Assembly: GCF_024753135.1 (NCBI RefSeq)
Contig: NZ_JANUGP010000001.1
Coordinates: 310,001 to 374,000, forward strand
Reading direction: 5' to 3'
DNA length: 64,000 bases
Source of the DNA: Streptomyces pyxinicus
Lineage (GTDB): Bacteria; Actinomycetota; Actinomycetes; Streptomycetales; Streptomycetaceae
Positions 9,695 to 17,937 of this stretch are shown piece by piece. The translations under genes were made by a program, and so were the position numbers. The notes beneath the pieces were generated by a model. That model ran no database searches. It was not told the origin of the DNA and saw only the letters and a list, made by a program, of their open reading frames with translations. Positions within the stretch are counted from its first letter, which is position 1. Each line of letters starts with the position of its first letter.

Positions 9695-10864
9695 ATGCTG
9701 GTGATCGGGCTGATGTCGGGGACGTCGTACGACGCGGTCGACGCGGCGGCGGCCGAACTCCTGCTGGAGAACGGCACGTTGACCCTGCGCCCACTCGGCA
9801 TGGTGAGCACCCCCTACGACGACGGGCTGCGCGGCGCGCTCACGGCGGCGCTGCCCCCGGCCGCCGTACCGCTCGAAACGGTCTGCCGGCTGGACACCGG
9901 CATCGGGCGGGCGTTCGCCGCGGCGGCCGTCCGCGCCGACCGTGAACTGTGCGACAGGCGGGCGGAGTTGGTGGCCTCGCACGGGCAGACGGTGTTCCAC
10001 TGGGTGGCGGACGGCCGGGTACGCGGCACGCTCCAACTCGGGCAGCCGGCCTGGATCGCGGAGGCGACCGGGCTCCCGGTGGTCGCCGACTTCCGGGCCC
10101 GGGACGTCGCGGCCGGCGGCCAGGGCGCGCCGCTGGTGAGCCTGGTGGATCTGCTGTGGCTGCGGGGCAGGCCGGGCCGGCCGGTCGCGCTGAACATCGG
10201 CGGCATCGCCAACCTGACGGCACCGGACGGGACGGCCTTCGACACCGGCCCCGGCTGCGCGCTGCTGGACGCGGCGGCCCGGGAGTTCAGCGGCGGGCGC
10301 CTGGCGTACGACGCGGACGGCACCCTGGCCGCGCGGGGCCGGCCGGACCCGGTGCTGCTGGAGCGGCTGCTCGGGGAGCCGTACTACGCGCTGCCGGCGC
10401 CGAAGACGACCGGCAAGGAGCTGTTCCACGCGGGGTATCTCGCGGCGGCCGGGCTGCTGGACGGGCACCGGCCCGAGGACGTGCTGGCCACGCTCACGGA
10501 GCTGACGGCGCGGACGGTCGCGGACGCGGTGCGCGCGGTCGGCGCCACCGAGGTGATCGGGTCCGGCGGCGGCCTGCGCAACCCGGTGCTGACCGGGGCG
10601 CTGCGCCGGCTGCTGGCCGGTGTCCCGGTACGGGCCTCGGACGAGTGGGGGCTGCCCGGGGCGGCGAAGGAGGCCTACGCCTTCGCGGTCCTCGGCTTCC
10701 TGACCGCGCACGGTCTGCCGGGCACCGATCCGCGCGCCACGGGCGCCCGGCGGGCGGCGGTGCTGGGCTCGCTGACCCCGGGACGGCACGGGTTCCGGCT
10801 GCCGCCGGCCGGTGCACGCGGGCCGGAGCGGCTGGTGGTGGCGGGGCCGGCGGGGCGGCCGTAG
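9695..10864 (+). CDS. anmK: Anhydro-N-acetylmuramic acid kinase
   Basis: Phosphorylates and hydrolyses 1,6-anhydro-MurNAc to MurNAc-6-phosphate during peptidoglycan recycling. Family motifs are present: IGLMSGTSYDAVDAAAAEL at the N-terminus, SHGQTVFHW, LQLGQPAWIAEATGLPVVADFRARDVAAGGQGAPLV, LNIGGIANLT, DTGPGC and the C-terminal GSGGGLRNP nucleotide-binding turn. Normal length (389 aa). Most family members read GTSxDG(I/V)D at the first motif; here it is GTSYDAVD, a small deviation. Co-transcribed with the MHS transporter just upstream (3-base gap). Confidence 0.93.
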   Translation: MLVIGLMSGTSYDAVDAAAAELLLENGTLTLRPLGMVSTPYDDGLRGALTAALPPAAVPLETVCRLDTGIGRAFAAAAVRADRELCDRRAELVASHGQTVFHWVADGRVRGTLQLGQPAWIAEATGLPVVADFRARDVAAGGQGAPLVSLVDLLWLRGRPGRPVALNIGGIANLTAPDGTAFDTGPGCALLDAAAREFSGGRLAYDADGTLAARGRPDPVLLERLLGEPYYALPAPKTTGKELFHAGYLAAAGLLDGHRPEDVLATLTELTARTVADAVRAVGATEVIGSGGGLRNPVLTGALRRLLAGVPVRASDEWGLPGAAKEAYAFAVLGFLTAHGLPGTDPRATGARRAAVLGSLTPGRHGFRLPPAGARGPERLVVAGPAGRP

Positions 10865-10974
10865 GTGAGGGGAGCCGGGATGACGGGAGAAATCCTCGTC
10901 GATATGTCCCGGTCCGCGTACTGGGCGGCGGATCCTCTCATCCCGCTTTCACCGACGCCTCTTACCGTGGGGAC

Positions 10975-12009
10975 ATGACGCAGGTGACTCCTCCCGGGTG
11001 GTACCCCGACCCCGGGCAGACGAATGACGGTCCGCCCACCGAGCGCTGGTGGGACGGCACGGCCTGGACGGACCAGACCCGCCCCGCTGGGACGGCCGCC
11101 GCCTGGGGTCCTCCGGGGTATCCGGCCTACCCGGCCCAGCCTCCGACGGCGCCCCGGCGCGGTCTGCGCACCGGCATAGCCGTCGCGGCGGCGGTCGCGG
11201 TGCTGGCGAGCATCGGCGTGGGCGTGTACGTCCTCGGCAAGCCGGACAGCGGCGACGACCAGCGCGCCGGGTCGCAGCAGGGCCAGCCGCCACAGGGCCA
11301 GGAGGGCGGCCCGTTCGGCGGGTCCGGCGGGTCCGGAGGCTTCGGCGGGCCGGGCGGCTCGGGCGGGTCCGGGGGCTCGGGCGGCCCCGGTGACTCCGGC
11401 GGTTCCGGGGGTTCGGGCGGCTCGGGTGGCTCGGGTGGTGACTCGCCCGCGCCCGGGCAGTCGCAGGCGCCCAAGGTCCCGGGCGGCGGCACCGTGGCGG
11501 ACCAGGTCAACGGGCTCAGCCTGCGGGTGCCGAAGGGGTGGACCGGGGAGACGATCAGCGCCGGCGCGCAGGTCACCTCCGACGACGGCTACAAGTGCCC
11601 GGGCGACAGCTCCCTGCGGTGCACACCAGGCGGCGCCTACACCGCGCCGGCCGCGGCCCTGGGGATCACCGCGGACACCGCCGAGAAGGCCGCCAAGGCG
11701 GACATCGCGGCCAACGCCAAGGAGTCCTACGGCGGCAGCACCTACGGCAGCATCACCTCGCACAAGGTGCTGGCCTCGGGCGCGGTGACGGTGGCCGGGC
11801 AGCGCGGGTACATGGTGCGCTGGAAGGCGGTCACCAGCAAGGGCGCCGACGGCTACGTCGAGTCGGTCGCCTTCCCCTCCCCCAATGACCCCAAGCAGCT
11901 CGTGCTGGTGCGGTTCGGCGTGGACGTCGGCCGGTCGCTGTCGGTGGTGGACGAGATCCTCAAGGGCATCAAGGTGTCGTCGGGCGGCGGCAGCGGCCAG
12001 GACGTCTGA
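10975..12009 (+). CDS. DUF2510 membrane protein with Gly/Ser-rich linker
   Basis: Starts with a DUF2510 domain (PPGWYPDPG...ERWWDGTAWTDQTRP, residues about 5-40), the small Trp-rich domain common in actinobacterial envelope proteins. One transmembrane helix follows (GIAVAAAVAVLASIGVGVYVLG), then a low-complexity linker of GGSGG-type repeats roughly 60 residues long, then a globular extracellular domain containing two cysteines (KCPGDSSLRC) that may form a disulphide. The domain's function is unknown. ATG 10975 lies just after a GGGGAC run. A strong hairpin follows the gene. Confidence 0.8.
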   Translation: MTQVTPPGWYPDPGQTNDGPPTERWWDGTAWTDQTRPAGTAAAWGPPGYPAYPAQPPTAPRRGLRTGIAVAAAVAVLASIGVGVYVLGKPDSGDDQRAGSQQGQPPQGQEGGPFGGSGGSGGFGGPGGSGGSGGSGGPGDSGGSGGSGGSGGSGGDSPAPGQSQAPKVPGGGTVADQVNGLSLRVPKGWTGETISAGAQVTSDDGYKCPGDSSLRCTPGGAYTAPAAALGITADTAEKAAKADIAANAKESYGGSTYGSITSHKVLASGAVTVAGQRGYMVRWKAVTSKGADGYVESVAFPSPNDPKQLVLVRFGVDVGRSLSVVDEILKGIKVSSGGGSGQDV

Positions 12010-12030
12010 CCGCCGTCGCGTCAAGCAGTC

Positions 12031-12075
12031 GGCCGGGTGGGGCGCCCCTCCGCTCAAGGGGAACCCCACCCGGCC
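12031..12075. terminator. Strong bidirectional hairpin
   Basis: Perfect 12-base inverted repeat GGCCGGGTGGGG (12031-12042) / CCCCACCCGGCC (12064-12075) with a small inner CCCC/GGGG stem. It lies between the convergent DUF2510 and TetR genes, so it can serve both. Confidence 0.75.
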
Positions 12076-12127
12076 GGGGGGTGCGCGCCGCCCCCGTCCC
12101 CACGGTGCGGCGCGAGCAGGTCACCGT

Positions 12128-12772
12128 TCAGTCATCCCGTGAACGGCGGCCTGGTCCTTGGTCGAGTCCGAGCGCGGGCAGCACGGTGGCCTCCACGAAC
12201 CGGACGAGGTAGTCGGCGTCGGCGTACTGACCGCTGAGCACGGGCCGCACCCGCAGCACGCCGAACATCATGACGGGGACGAACTCCAGCGCGGGGTGGT
12301 CGGCGGCCACTTCACCCCGCTGCACACCGCGCGCCAGGATCTCTTGGAGCGCGGCGATCTCGGGCAGCACGAGGGCCTCGCGCAGCGCCTGGGCCAGTTC
12401 GTGGTCGGCCGTGACCGCGTGCCCGAGCGCCTGCATGAGCCGGGCGTCCTTCTTCGACCAGTCGCCCGCGGCCCGCGCGGCTTCCCGCAGGTCCTCGGCG
12501 AGGGTCCCGGTGTCGATGCCGGCGAACCGCACCCGCCGGTTGGCGCGCAGCGCCGCCGCGACGAACTGCGGCTTGGTCTTCCACTGCCGGTAGAGCGTGG
12601 ACTTGCTGCACCGGGTGCTGGCGGCGACGCCCTCCATGGTCACGGACTCGTAGCCGCACTCGCGGATCTGTTCCAGTACGGCGTCGAAGAACTCCCGCTC
12701 ACGCTCGGGCGTGATCTTGGAGCGGCGCGAGGCGGCGACCGTCTCCGGTTCGTCCGCGGCCTGCGACGTCAT
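12128..12772 (-). CDS. TetR-family transcriptional regulator
   Basis: About 214 aa. A TetR helix-turn-helix is seen at residues about 20-70 (FFDAVLEQIRECGYESVTMEGVAASTRCSKSTLYRQWKTK), and an all-helical ligand domain follows, ending in VEATVLPALGL. ATG 12772 is preferred because GGAGG is ten bases upstream; the ATG at 12781 would sit against the Shine-Dalgarno. It is divergent from the PAP2/DMT operon, and the intergenic region carries a dense set of inverted repeats that probably are its binding sites, so it likely represses itself and that operon. Confidence 0.9.
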   Translation of the reverse strand: MTSQAADEPETVAASRRSKITPEREREFFDAVLEQIRECGYESVTMEGVAASTRCSKSTLYRQWKTKPQFVAAALRANRRVRFAGIDTGTLAEDLREAARAAGDWSKKDARLMQALGHAVTADHELAQALREALVLPEIAALQEILARGVQRGEVAADHPALEFVPVMMFGVLRVRPVLSGQYADADYLVRFVEATVLPALGLDQGPGRRSRDD

Positions 12773-12803
12773 GCCGGTCATCCCTCCAGTGTGGCGCACA
12801 TCA

Positions 12804-12873
12804 ATCGATACGCCAGTGTACCGGTACCCGAGCGTATCGGTACACTGTCGTATCGGTACGGAAACGTATCGAT
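12804..12873. promoter_or_regulatory. Operator array between TetR gene and PAP2/DMT operon
   Basis: Nested repeats: CAGTGTACCGGTAC (12814-12827) faces GTATCGGTACACTG (12834-12847), a 14-base inverted repeat with one mismatch. ATCGATACG (12804-12812) faces CGTATCGAT (12865-12873), an exact outer pair. A further CGTATCGGTACGG copy sits at 12849-12861. The recurring core is CGTATCGGTAC. Placement in the divergent promoter region suggests cooperative binding by the TetR protein. Confidence 0.7.
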
Positions 12874-12952
12874 GAGTGCGGGCACCGCCCGCGCTCCGCC
12901 GTACCACCACACGCGTCACCACACGCACCACCGTCAGCGAAGGGGCCGGGGG

Positions 12953-13753
12953 ATGCATGCCCGAAGCGAGCCCGCAGCGGCACCAGGTGAGCCGGACGCC
13001 CACCAGCGACCGCCTCTGATACGCGAGTTCCTGCTGGTCGCAGGGCTCTTCCTGGTCTACAAACTCGGCCGGCAGCTGGCCACCGGCCACACCGCCGAGG
13101 CCTTCCGCAACGCACACCGCGTCTGGCACCTCGAACGCGTCGCGCACCTGCCCGACGAGGTCTCCGTGCAGTCCGCGCTGCTGCACGGGCAGACCCTCGT
13201 CCATCTCGCCAACACCTACTACGCGACCGTCCACTTCCCGGCCACGCTGGCCTTCCTGGTCTGGCTGTACGTCCGGCGCCCCGCGCACTACGTGTGGGCC
13301 CGCCGGGTGCTCGCGGTCGTCACCGCCGCCGCCCTGGTGCTGCCGTTCACGTTCCCGCTGGCCCCGCCGCGGATGCTGGCCGGTACCGGCCTGGTGGACA
13401 CCGCCCGGGTCTACGGCCCCTCGGTGTACGGCCCGCCGGCCGGCGACCACCTCTCCAACCAGTTCGCGGCGATGCCCTCGCTGCACTTCGGCTGGGCGCT
13501 GATGGTGGCGGTCGGACTGATCGCCGCCACCCGCTCCCGCCGGCGCTGGCTGTGGCTCGCGCACCCGCTGGTCACGCTGCTGGTGATCGTGGGCACGGCC
13601 AACCACTACTGGCTGGACGCGCTGGCCGCGACGGCCATGCTGGGTCTCGCGCTGGCGGTCATCCGCCCGCCCCGGCCGACGGCCGGCACCGCGCGGCGGA
13701 GCCCGGACCGGGTACCCGCGCCCGCGCCCGTCCTGGTCGGAGCGGGCCGATGA
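12953..13753 (+). CDS. PAP2-superfamily membrane phosphatase/transferase
   Basis: A 266-aa polytopic membrane protein with about six helices. The PAP2 active-site motifs are present: AMPSLHFGWAL (the catalytic histidine of the second motif) and GTANHYWLDALAA (the third motif, nucleophile histidine and aspartate). It is closest in pattern to the AUR1/inositolphosphotransferase-like PAP2_3 group, which acts on lipid phosphates or transfers phospho-alcohol head groups. The ATG at 12953 follows AGGGGCCGGGGG. It overlaps the next gene by four bases (ATGA) and is therefore translationally coupled to it. Confidence 0.85.
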   Translation: MHARSEPAAAPGEPDAHQRPPLIREFLLVAGLFLVYKLGRQLATGHTAEAFRNAHRVWHLERVAHLPDEVSVQSALLHGQTLVHLANTYYATVHFPATLAFLVWLYVRRPAHYVWARRVLAVVTAAALVLPFTFPLAPPRMLAGTGLVDTARVYGPSVYGPPAGDHLSNQFAAMPSLHFGWALMVAVGLIAATRSRRRWLWLAHPLVTLLVIVGTANHYWLDALAATAMLGLALAVIRPPRPTAGTARRSPDRVPAPAPVLVGAGR

Positions 13754-14709
13754 GCGCCGCCGTCCTGGTCGCCGTGGGCCTGTCGCTGGTCTCGGCCGTC
13801 GCCTACGCGCTGGCCGCGGTGGCCCAGGAGCGCCTCGCCTCGCGCGGCAACGGAACCGGACTGCTGCGGCTGCTGGGCACCGGTGCCTGGTGGTCGGCGG
13901 TCGGTCTGAACGCGGCGGCGGCCCTGCTGCACGTCGTCGCCCTCAAGTACGGCCCGCTCACCGTCGTCCAGCCGCTGGGCGCGCTCACCCTGGTCGCGGC
14001 CGTGCCGCTCGGGGCGCGGGCGGCCGGCCGGCGGGTCAGCGCGGCGGAGTGGCGCGGTACCGCGCTGACCCTGCTCGGGCTCGCCGCCCTGCTGGTCACG
14101 GCCTCGGGTCCGGCGCCGGCGCGGGTGCTGTCGCTGACCGAGGCGCTGGCCGTCGCCGGCGGCACCGCCGCCGCGATCGGCCTGCTGTCCCGGCCCGGCG
14201 CCCGACCGGGGCTGCGGCACGCGACCGCGTCCGGGTTCGCCTCGGGTGTCGCCTCGGCGCTGACCCAGACGGTGACGGTGGCGGCCACGGACCGCTCCGG
14301 GCCGGTGCTCGGGGCCGAGGTGATCGTCGTCGCCGTGCTCGTCGCCGCGTTCGCCGTGGGCGGGCTGCTGCTGTCGCAGACCGCCTACCGCGGCGGCCTC
14401 GGCGCACCTCTGGCCGTGGTCACCCTGGCCAACCCGGTGGCGGCGGCGGTGATCGGGCTGACCCTGCTCGGACAGGGCCTCCAGGGCGGGGCCGCCGGGG
14501 TGCTGCTGGCGCTCGCGGGCGCCGGGGTGGCCGCCGGGGGCGTGCTCACGCTGACCCGCGTGACCTCCGCACCGGTCCCCGCCGTCGGGGCCGCCGAGGA
14601 CCCGCACCCGGTGGCCGCGGTACTCGCCCTTGAGCCGGGTACGGCGACGGCGGAACCGGCGCTGGTACCGCGCCAGCCGGACCAGCCGGGGCATCTCACC
14701 GCGCTCTGA
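13750..14709 (+). CDS. DMT-family (EamA/NIPA-like) membrane transporter
   Basis: A 319-aa protein with about nine to ten hydrophobic helices in the drug/metabolite transporter pattern: two half-domains, with conserved LKYGPLTVVQPLGALTLV in the first and VVTLANPVAAAVIGLTLLG in the second. Related to the magnesium-type NIPA proteins and to EamA exporters; the substrate is unknown. It starts inside the stop codon of the PAP2 gene, so both products are probably made together under control of the divergent TetR. The C-terminal tail of about 45 residues is hydrophilic. Confidence 0.8.
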   Translation: MSAAVLVAVGLSLVSAVAYALAAVAQERLASRGNGTGLLRLLGTGAWWSAVGLNAAAALLHVVALKYGPLTVVQPLGALTLVAAVPLGARAAGRRVSAAEWRGTALTLLGLAALLVTASGPAPARVLSLTEALAVAGGTAAAIGLLSRPGARPGLRHATASGFASGVASALTQTVTVAATDRSGPVLGAEVIVVAVLVAAFAVGGLLLSQTAYRGGLGAPLAVVTLANPVAAAVIGLTLLGQGLQGGAAGVLLALAGAGVAAGGVLTLTRVTSAPVPAVGAAEDPHPVAAVLALEPGTATAEPALVPRQPDQPGHLTAL

Positions 14710-14715
14710 GCGCGG

Positions 14716-14765
14716 ACGGCGGCGGCCGGTGCGGCGGAAGTCCCGCGCGCACCGGCCGCCGCCGT
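14716..14765. terminator. Strong bidirectional hairpin
   Basis: Perfect 18-base inverted repeat (14716-14733 / 14748-14765, arm begins ACGGCGGCGGCC) with a 14-base loop. It separates the convergent DMT transporter and LURP-one genes. Confidence 0.8.
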
Positions 14766-14783
14766 GCCGTCGTGAGGGGCCGG

Positions 14784-15554
14784 TCAGCCCAGACCCCGCG
14801 AGTCCTGCTTGAGCGCGGTGTCGACGGTGAGGGCCGTCGCCACGACGAGGCTCAGCAGCGGCTCGGGGAGCTGCCGGTGGATCTGCAGGACGTAGTTGTC
14901 CGCGGTCGTGAAGAGGGTCTTCGCGAGGCCCTCCCAGGTCTTCGTGATCCGGGCGACCTCGGTGTCCGTGTGGTCGACGATCGCGAAGTTCCAGGCCCGC
15001 CAGTTCTCCGCCTTGATCGCGCCGACCTCCTGGCCGTTCACGGTCATCGCGAAGTTGATCTTCCCGATCATGTTCTTCTGGACGATCTCGCCGACCGGCG
15101 AGCCGTCCGGACGGGTCACGACGACCCGGGACTTGAAGATCTTCGCGGGCCGGGTCAGCACCAGCTGCGGCTGCCCCTGGGCGTCGCGGATCTCCAGCCT
15201 GTGGGTCATGAACTGGTCGAGGCTGGAGACGAAGCGCAGGATCTTCTTCAGCGGGCTCTGCCCGACCTCGGTCACCGAGCCGAGCTCACGGCCGTGCTGG
15301 TCCATGACCTTGTACTCGTTGGTCAGCTCGATCAGCTTGGCCTTCTGGTTCACCACCAGGACGGGCTCGGTGAAGAGCGTGCCGCCGCCGGCGCCGGCCG
15401 CGGCACCGGCCTGCTGCGGCGGAACCTGCCCGGCGCCCTGCTGCGCCGGGTTGGTGTGCTCGGTCCACTGCGCGCCGTCCCAGTAGCGGAGCGTCTGGAC
15501 CGCTCCGTGCGGGTCCGGGTACCAGCCAGCAGGTGTGTTCGATTGCGTGGTCAC
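14784..15554 (-). CDS. DUF2510 + LURP-one/phospholipid-scramblase-like protein
   Basis: The first 40 residues form a DUF2510 domain (PAGWYPDPHGAVQTLRYWDGAQWTEHTNP). A Gln/Ala/Gly linker follows, then a tubby-like LURP-one/scramblase-related domain: LFTEPVLVVNQKAKLIELTNEYKV, DQHGRELGSV, LVLTRPAKIFKSRVVV, GEIVQKNMIGKINFAM, AWNFAIVD. Such domains may bind membrane lipid; no enzymatic role is established. 256 aa, GTG start. It stands alone after a strong hairpin; the adjacent phospholipase C gene on the same strand lies downstream of the opposite end and need not be linked. Confidence 0.85.
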   Translation of the reverse strand: MTTQSNTPAGWYPDPHGAVQTLRYWDGAQWTEHTNPAQQGAGQVPPQQAGAAAGAGGGTLFTEPVLVVNQKAKLIELTNEYKVMDQHGRELGSVTEVGQSPLKKILRFVSSLDQFMTHRLEIRDAQGQPQLVLTRPAKIFKSRVVVTRPDGSPVGEIVQKNMIGKINFAMTVNGQEVGAIKAENWRAWNFAIVDHTDTEVARITKTWEGLAKTLFTTADNYVLQIHRQLPEPLLSLVVATALTVDTALKQDSRGLG

Positions 15555-15623
15555 CGGGGCACACTACCCCGCCGTGACCGGTACCACCTGACCCGTGCGC
15601 ACGGAGCCGTCCTCACCTCCCGG

Positions 15624-17672
15624 TCACCCCGTGGCGATGGCCGGGTCGCTGACGCCGGGCTGCCCGTTCTCGACGTGTCCGGCGAAGCCGCGGGTGAACG
15701 CCGGATCGGCGTCGCTGGTGACGGTCAGGTCGTACCAGCGCTTGCTCGCCGTGAGATCGAAGCTCTGCCGGACCGTCGCGCCGGCCCGCACGGTGACCTT
15801 ACGGGGGCTGCCGCCGTAGCCGCTCGTGACCTTCAGGGTCACCGTGCCGGTGCCCCGGTTGGTGAAGGTCAGCTCGACGCGGTCCCCGGACTGCCGGGCG
15901 GTGACCTCTGGGCCGGCGACCTTGTTGCGGCCCTTGAAGACGCGCTGGAAACCGTTGGGGCCGTGTACGGCGAGATCGTAGGAACCGCCGGAGTAGGCCG
16001 AGTTCCAGGTGTCGGAGAGCGACTTGCCGGCCTCGGTGGTGTAGGTCCAGGGGCCGTCGGTGCGGTTGTTCGAGGTGACGAGGAAGACCGCGCCGGCCTG
16101 AGCGCCCGAGGCGAACGAGAGGGTGAACTTCCCGGCCGCCGTGTCCGCCGAACCATCCACCAGCGGGGCGTACTTGAGCGGGCGGGTGGGCCGGCTGCCG
16201 CGCTCCTGGCGGGGCAGGGCGGGGTTGGCGGGCGGGGTGGGGACGTAGTCGGGGTGCCGGTTGTGGTCGGGCGGCTGGTAGCCGGCCGTGGACGGCAGGG
16301 TGACCGGCTTGGTGTCCTTGCGGGAGAAGTCGAAGGCGCCGGTCAGGTCACCGCACACGGCGCGCCGCCAGGGCGAGATGTTCGGCTCGCGCACCCCGAA
16401 GCGGTTCTCGATGAACCGGATGATCGAGGTGTGGTCGTACGTCTCGGAGCAGACGTAACCTCCCTTGCTCCACGGGGAGACCACCAGCATCGGCACCCGC
16501 TGGCCGAGGCCGTAGGGGCCGGCCGAGTAGCCGGAGCCGCCCTTGAACAGGTCCAGCGCGGGGTCCACGGTCGACTTGCCCTGGGCGGCGGAGGCGGCCG
16601 GGAAGGGCGGGATCACGTGGTCGAAGAAGCCGTCGTTCTCGTCGTAGGTGAGGAACAGCGCGGTCTTCGCCCACACGTCGGGGTTGGAGGTGAGCGCGTC
16701 CAGGACCTGGGAGATGTACCAGGCGCCGTAGTTCGCGGGCCAGTTGGGGTGTTCGGTGAACGCCTCCGGGGCGGCTATCCAGGACACCTGCGGCAGCTTG
16801 TCCGCCTGGACGTCGGCCCGCAGCCGGTCGAAGAAGCCCTCGCCCTTGCTCGCGTCGGTGCCGGTGCGCGCCTTGTCGTACAGCGGATCGCCGGGCTTGG
16901 CGTCGCGGTACTGGTTGAAGTACAGCAGGGAGTTGTCGCCGTAGTTGCCGCGGTAGGCGTCGTTGATCCAGCCCCAGCCGCCGTGCGCGTCGAGGCCGTC
17001 GCCGACGTCCTGGTAGATCTTCCAGGAGACCCCGGCCCGCTCCAGGCGCTCGGGGTACGTCGTCCAGCCGTAGCCCTTCTCGTCGTTGCCGAGCACCGGG
17101 CCGCCGCCCTGGCCGTCGTTGCCGGTGTACCCGGTCCACATGTAGTAGCGGTTGGGGTCGGTGGAGCCGATGAACGAGCAGTGGTAGGCGTCGCAGACCG
17201 TGAAGGCGTCGGCGAGCGCGTAGTGGAACGGGATGTCCCCGCGCGTCAGGTAGGCCATCGTCGTCGCGGACTTGGCGGGCACCCACTTGTCGTACTTGCC
17301 GCCGTTGACGGCGGTGTGCCCGTCGTTCCAGCCGTGCGGCAGGTCCTGGATGAAGGCCAGGCCCAGGTCGTCGGCGTCCGGGTGGAAGGGCAGCACGTCC
17401 TTGGTGCCGTCGGACTGCTTCCAGACGGACCGGCCGTTCTGGGTGACGGAACGCGGGTCGCCGAAGCCCCGGACTCCTCGCATCGAGCCGAAGTAGTGAT
17501 CGAAAGAACGGTTCTCCTGCATCAGGACGACGATGTGCTCCACGTCGTCCACCGAACCCGTGCGGTGGTGGGCGGGCAGGGCCGCCGCACGCTGGATGCT
17601 GCTGGACAGCGCGGTGAACGCCGTGGTGGCACCCGCGAGTTGGAGAAAGCGCCGCCTGTTGACCTCGGGCAT
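15624..17672 (-). CDS. Phosphocholine-type phospholipase C, Tat-exported
   Basis: A 682-aa bacterial non-haemolytic phospholipase C that hydrolyses phosphatidylcholine-type lipids outside the cell. A twin-arginine signal opens it (NRRRFLQLAGATTAFTALSSS). The acid-phosphatase-like catalytic domain shows VEHIVVLMQENRSFDHYFGSMRGVRGF, STDPNRYYMWTG, WKIYQD, PQVSWI, LFLTYDENDGFFDHV and RVPMLVVSPWSKGGYV with the expected metal ligands. Two C-terminal DUF756 beta domains follow (after about residue 490). Start at ATG 17672, just ahead of the Tat motif. Phosphate-scavenging genes of this kind are often controlled by PhoP, but I did not find a convincing PHO box. Confidence 0.93.
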   Translation of the reverse strand: MPEVNRRRFLQLAGATTAFTALSSSIQRAAALPAHHRTGSVDDVEHIVVLMQENRSFDHYFGSMRGVRGFGDPRSVTQNGRSVWKQSDGTKDVLPFHPDADDLGLAFIQDLPHGWNDGHTAVNGGKYDKWVPAKSATTMAYLTRGDIPFHYALADAFTVCDAYHCSFIGSTDPNRYYMWTGYTGNDGQGGGPVLGNDEKGYGWTTYPERLERAGVSWKIYQDVGDGLDAHGGWGWINDAYRGNYGDNSLLYFNQYRDAKPGDPLYDKARTGTDASKGEGFFDRLRADVQADKLPQVSWIAAPEAFTEHPNWPANYGAWYISQVLDALTSNPDVWAKTALFLTYDENDGFFDHVIPPFPAASAAQGKSTVDPALDLFKGGSGYSAGPYGLGQRVPMLVVSPWSKGGYVCSETYDHTSIIRFIENRFGVREPNISPWRRAVCGDLTGAFDFSRKDTKPVTLPSTAGYQPPDHNRHPDYVPTPPANPALPRQERGSRPTRPLKYAPLVDGSADTAAGKFTLSFASGAQAGAVFLVTSNNRTDGPWTYTTEAGKSLSDTWNSAYSGGSYDLAVHGPNGFQRVFKGRNKVAGPEVTARQSGDRVELTFTNRGTGTVTLKVTSGYGGSPRKVTVRAGATVRQSFDLTASKRWYDLTVTSDADPAFTRGFAGHVENGQPGVSDPAIATG

Positions 17673-17882
17673 GAGTGAGGATCCTCCGTCCTGACACGCG
17701 CGACCCCGCCGCCGGATGACGGAATCTGCGCGCAGCGAGTGTTCCAAGAGCAGCAAACGTCAGGGAAGGGTCCGGTGGCGCCGATGTGAAACTCGGCGGT
17801 CCGGGCGGTGCCGTATGGGAGTTTTATGCGACCAAGTCCGCATATCCATGGATGGATCAGGTGGAGGACGGTGATGACGGGC

Positions 17883-17922
17883 ACCGCGTCCCGGGACCGG
17901 TGACCCGGCCCCGGGACGCGGT
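17883..17922. terminator. Hairpin downstream of the GH87 gene
   Basis: Perfect inverted repeat ACCGCGTCCCGG (17883-17894) / CCGGGACGCGGT (17911-17922) sixteen bases beyond the stop codon of the minus-strand glucanase gene. Confidence 0.7.
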
Positions 17923-17937
17923 CGTCGAAGGAGTGGG

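Noticed and set aside
8396..10789. A 797-residue minus-strand frame antisense to the MHS transporter and anmK
   Set aside because: It is Arg/Gln/Pro/His-rich without domain signatures, the usual shadow of high-GC coding DNA; the plus-strand genes have clear motifs.
11310..11455. Gly/Ser codon repeats that look like a tandem-repeat element
   Set aside because: They encode a flexible linker in the DUF2510 protein, in frame and within coding sequence.
14772..17678. A 968-residue plus-strand frame antisense to LURP-one and phospholipase C genes
   Set aside because: Val/Gly/Arg/Leu-rich shadow; both minus-strand genes have full motifs and normal lengths.
15624..17937. A PHO box for the phospholipase C gene
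   Set aside because: The upstream region lacks convincing tandem GTTCACC-like repeats.
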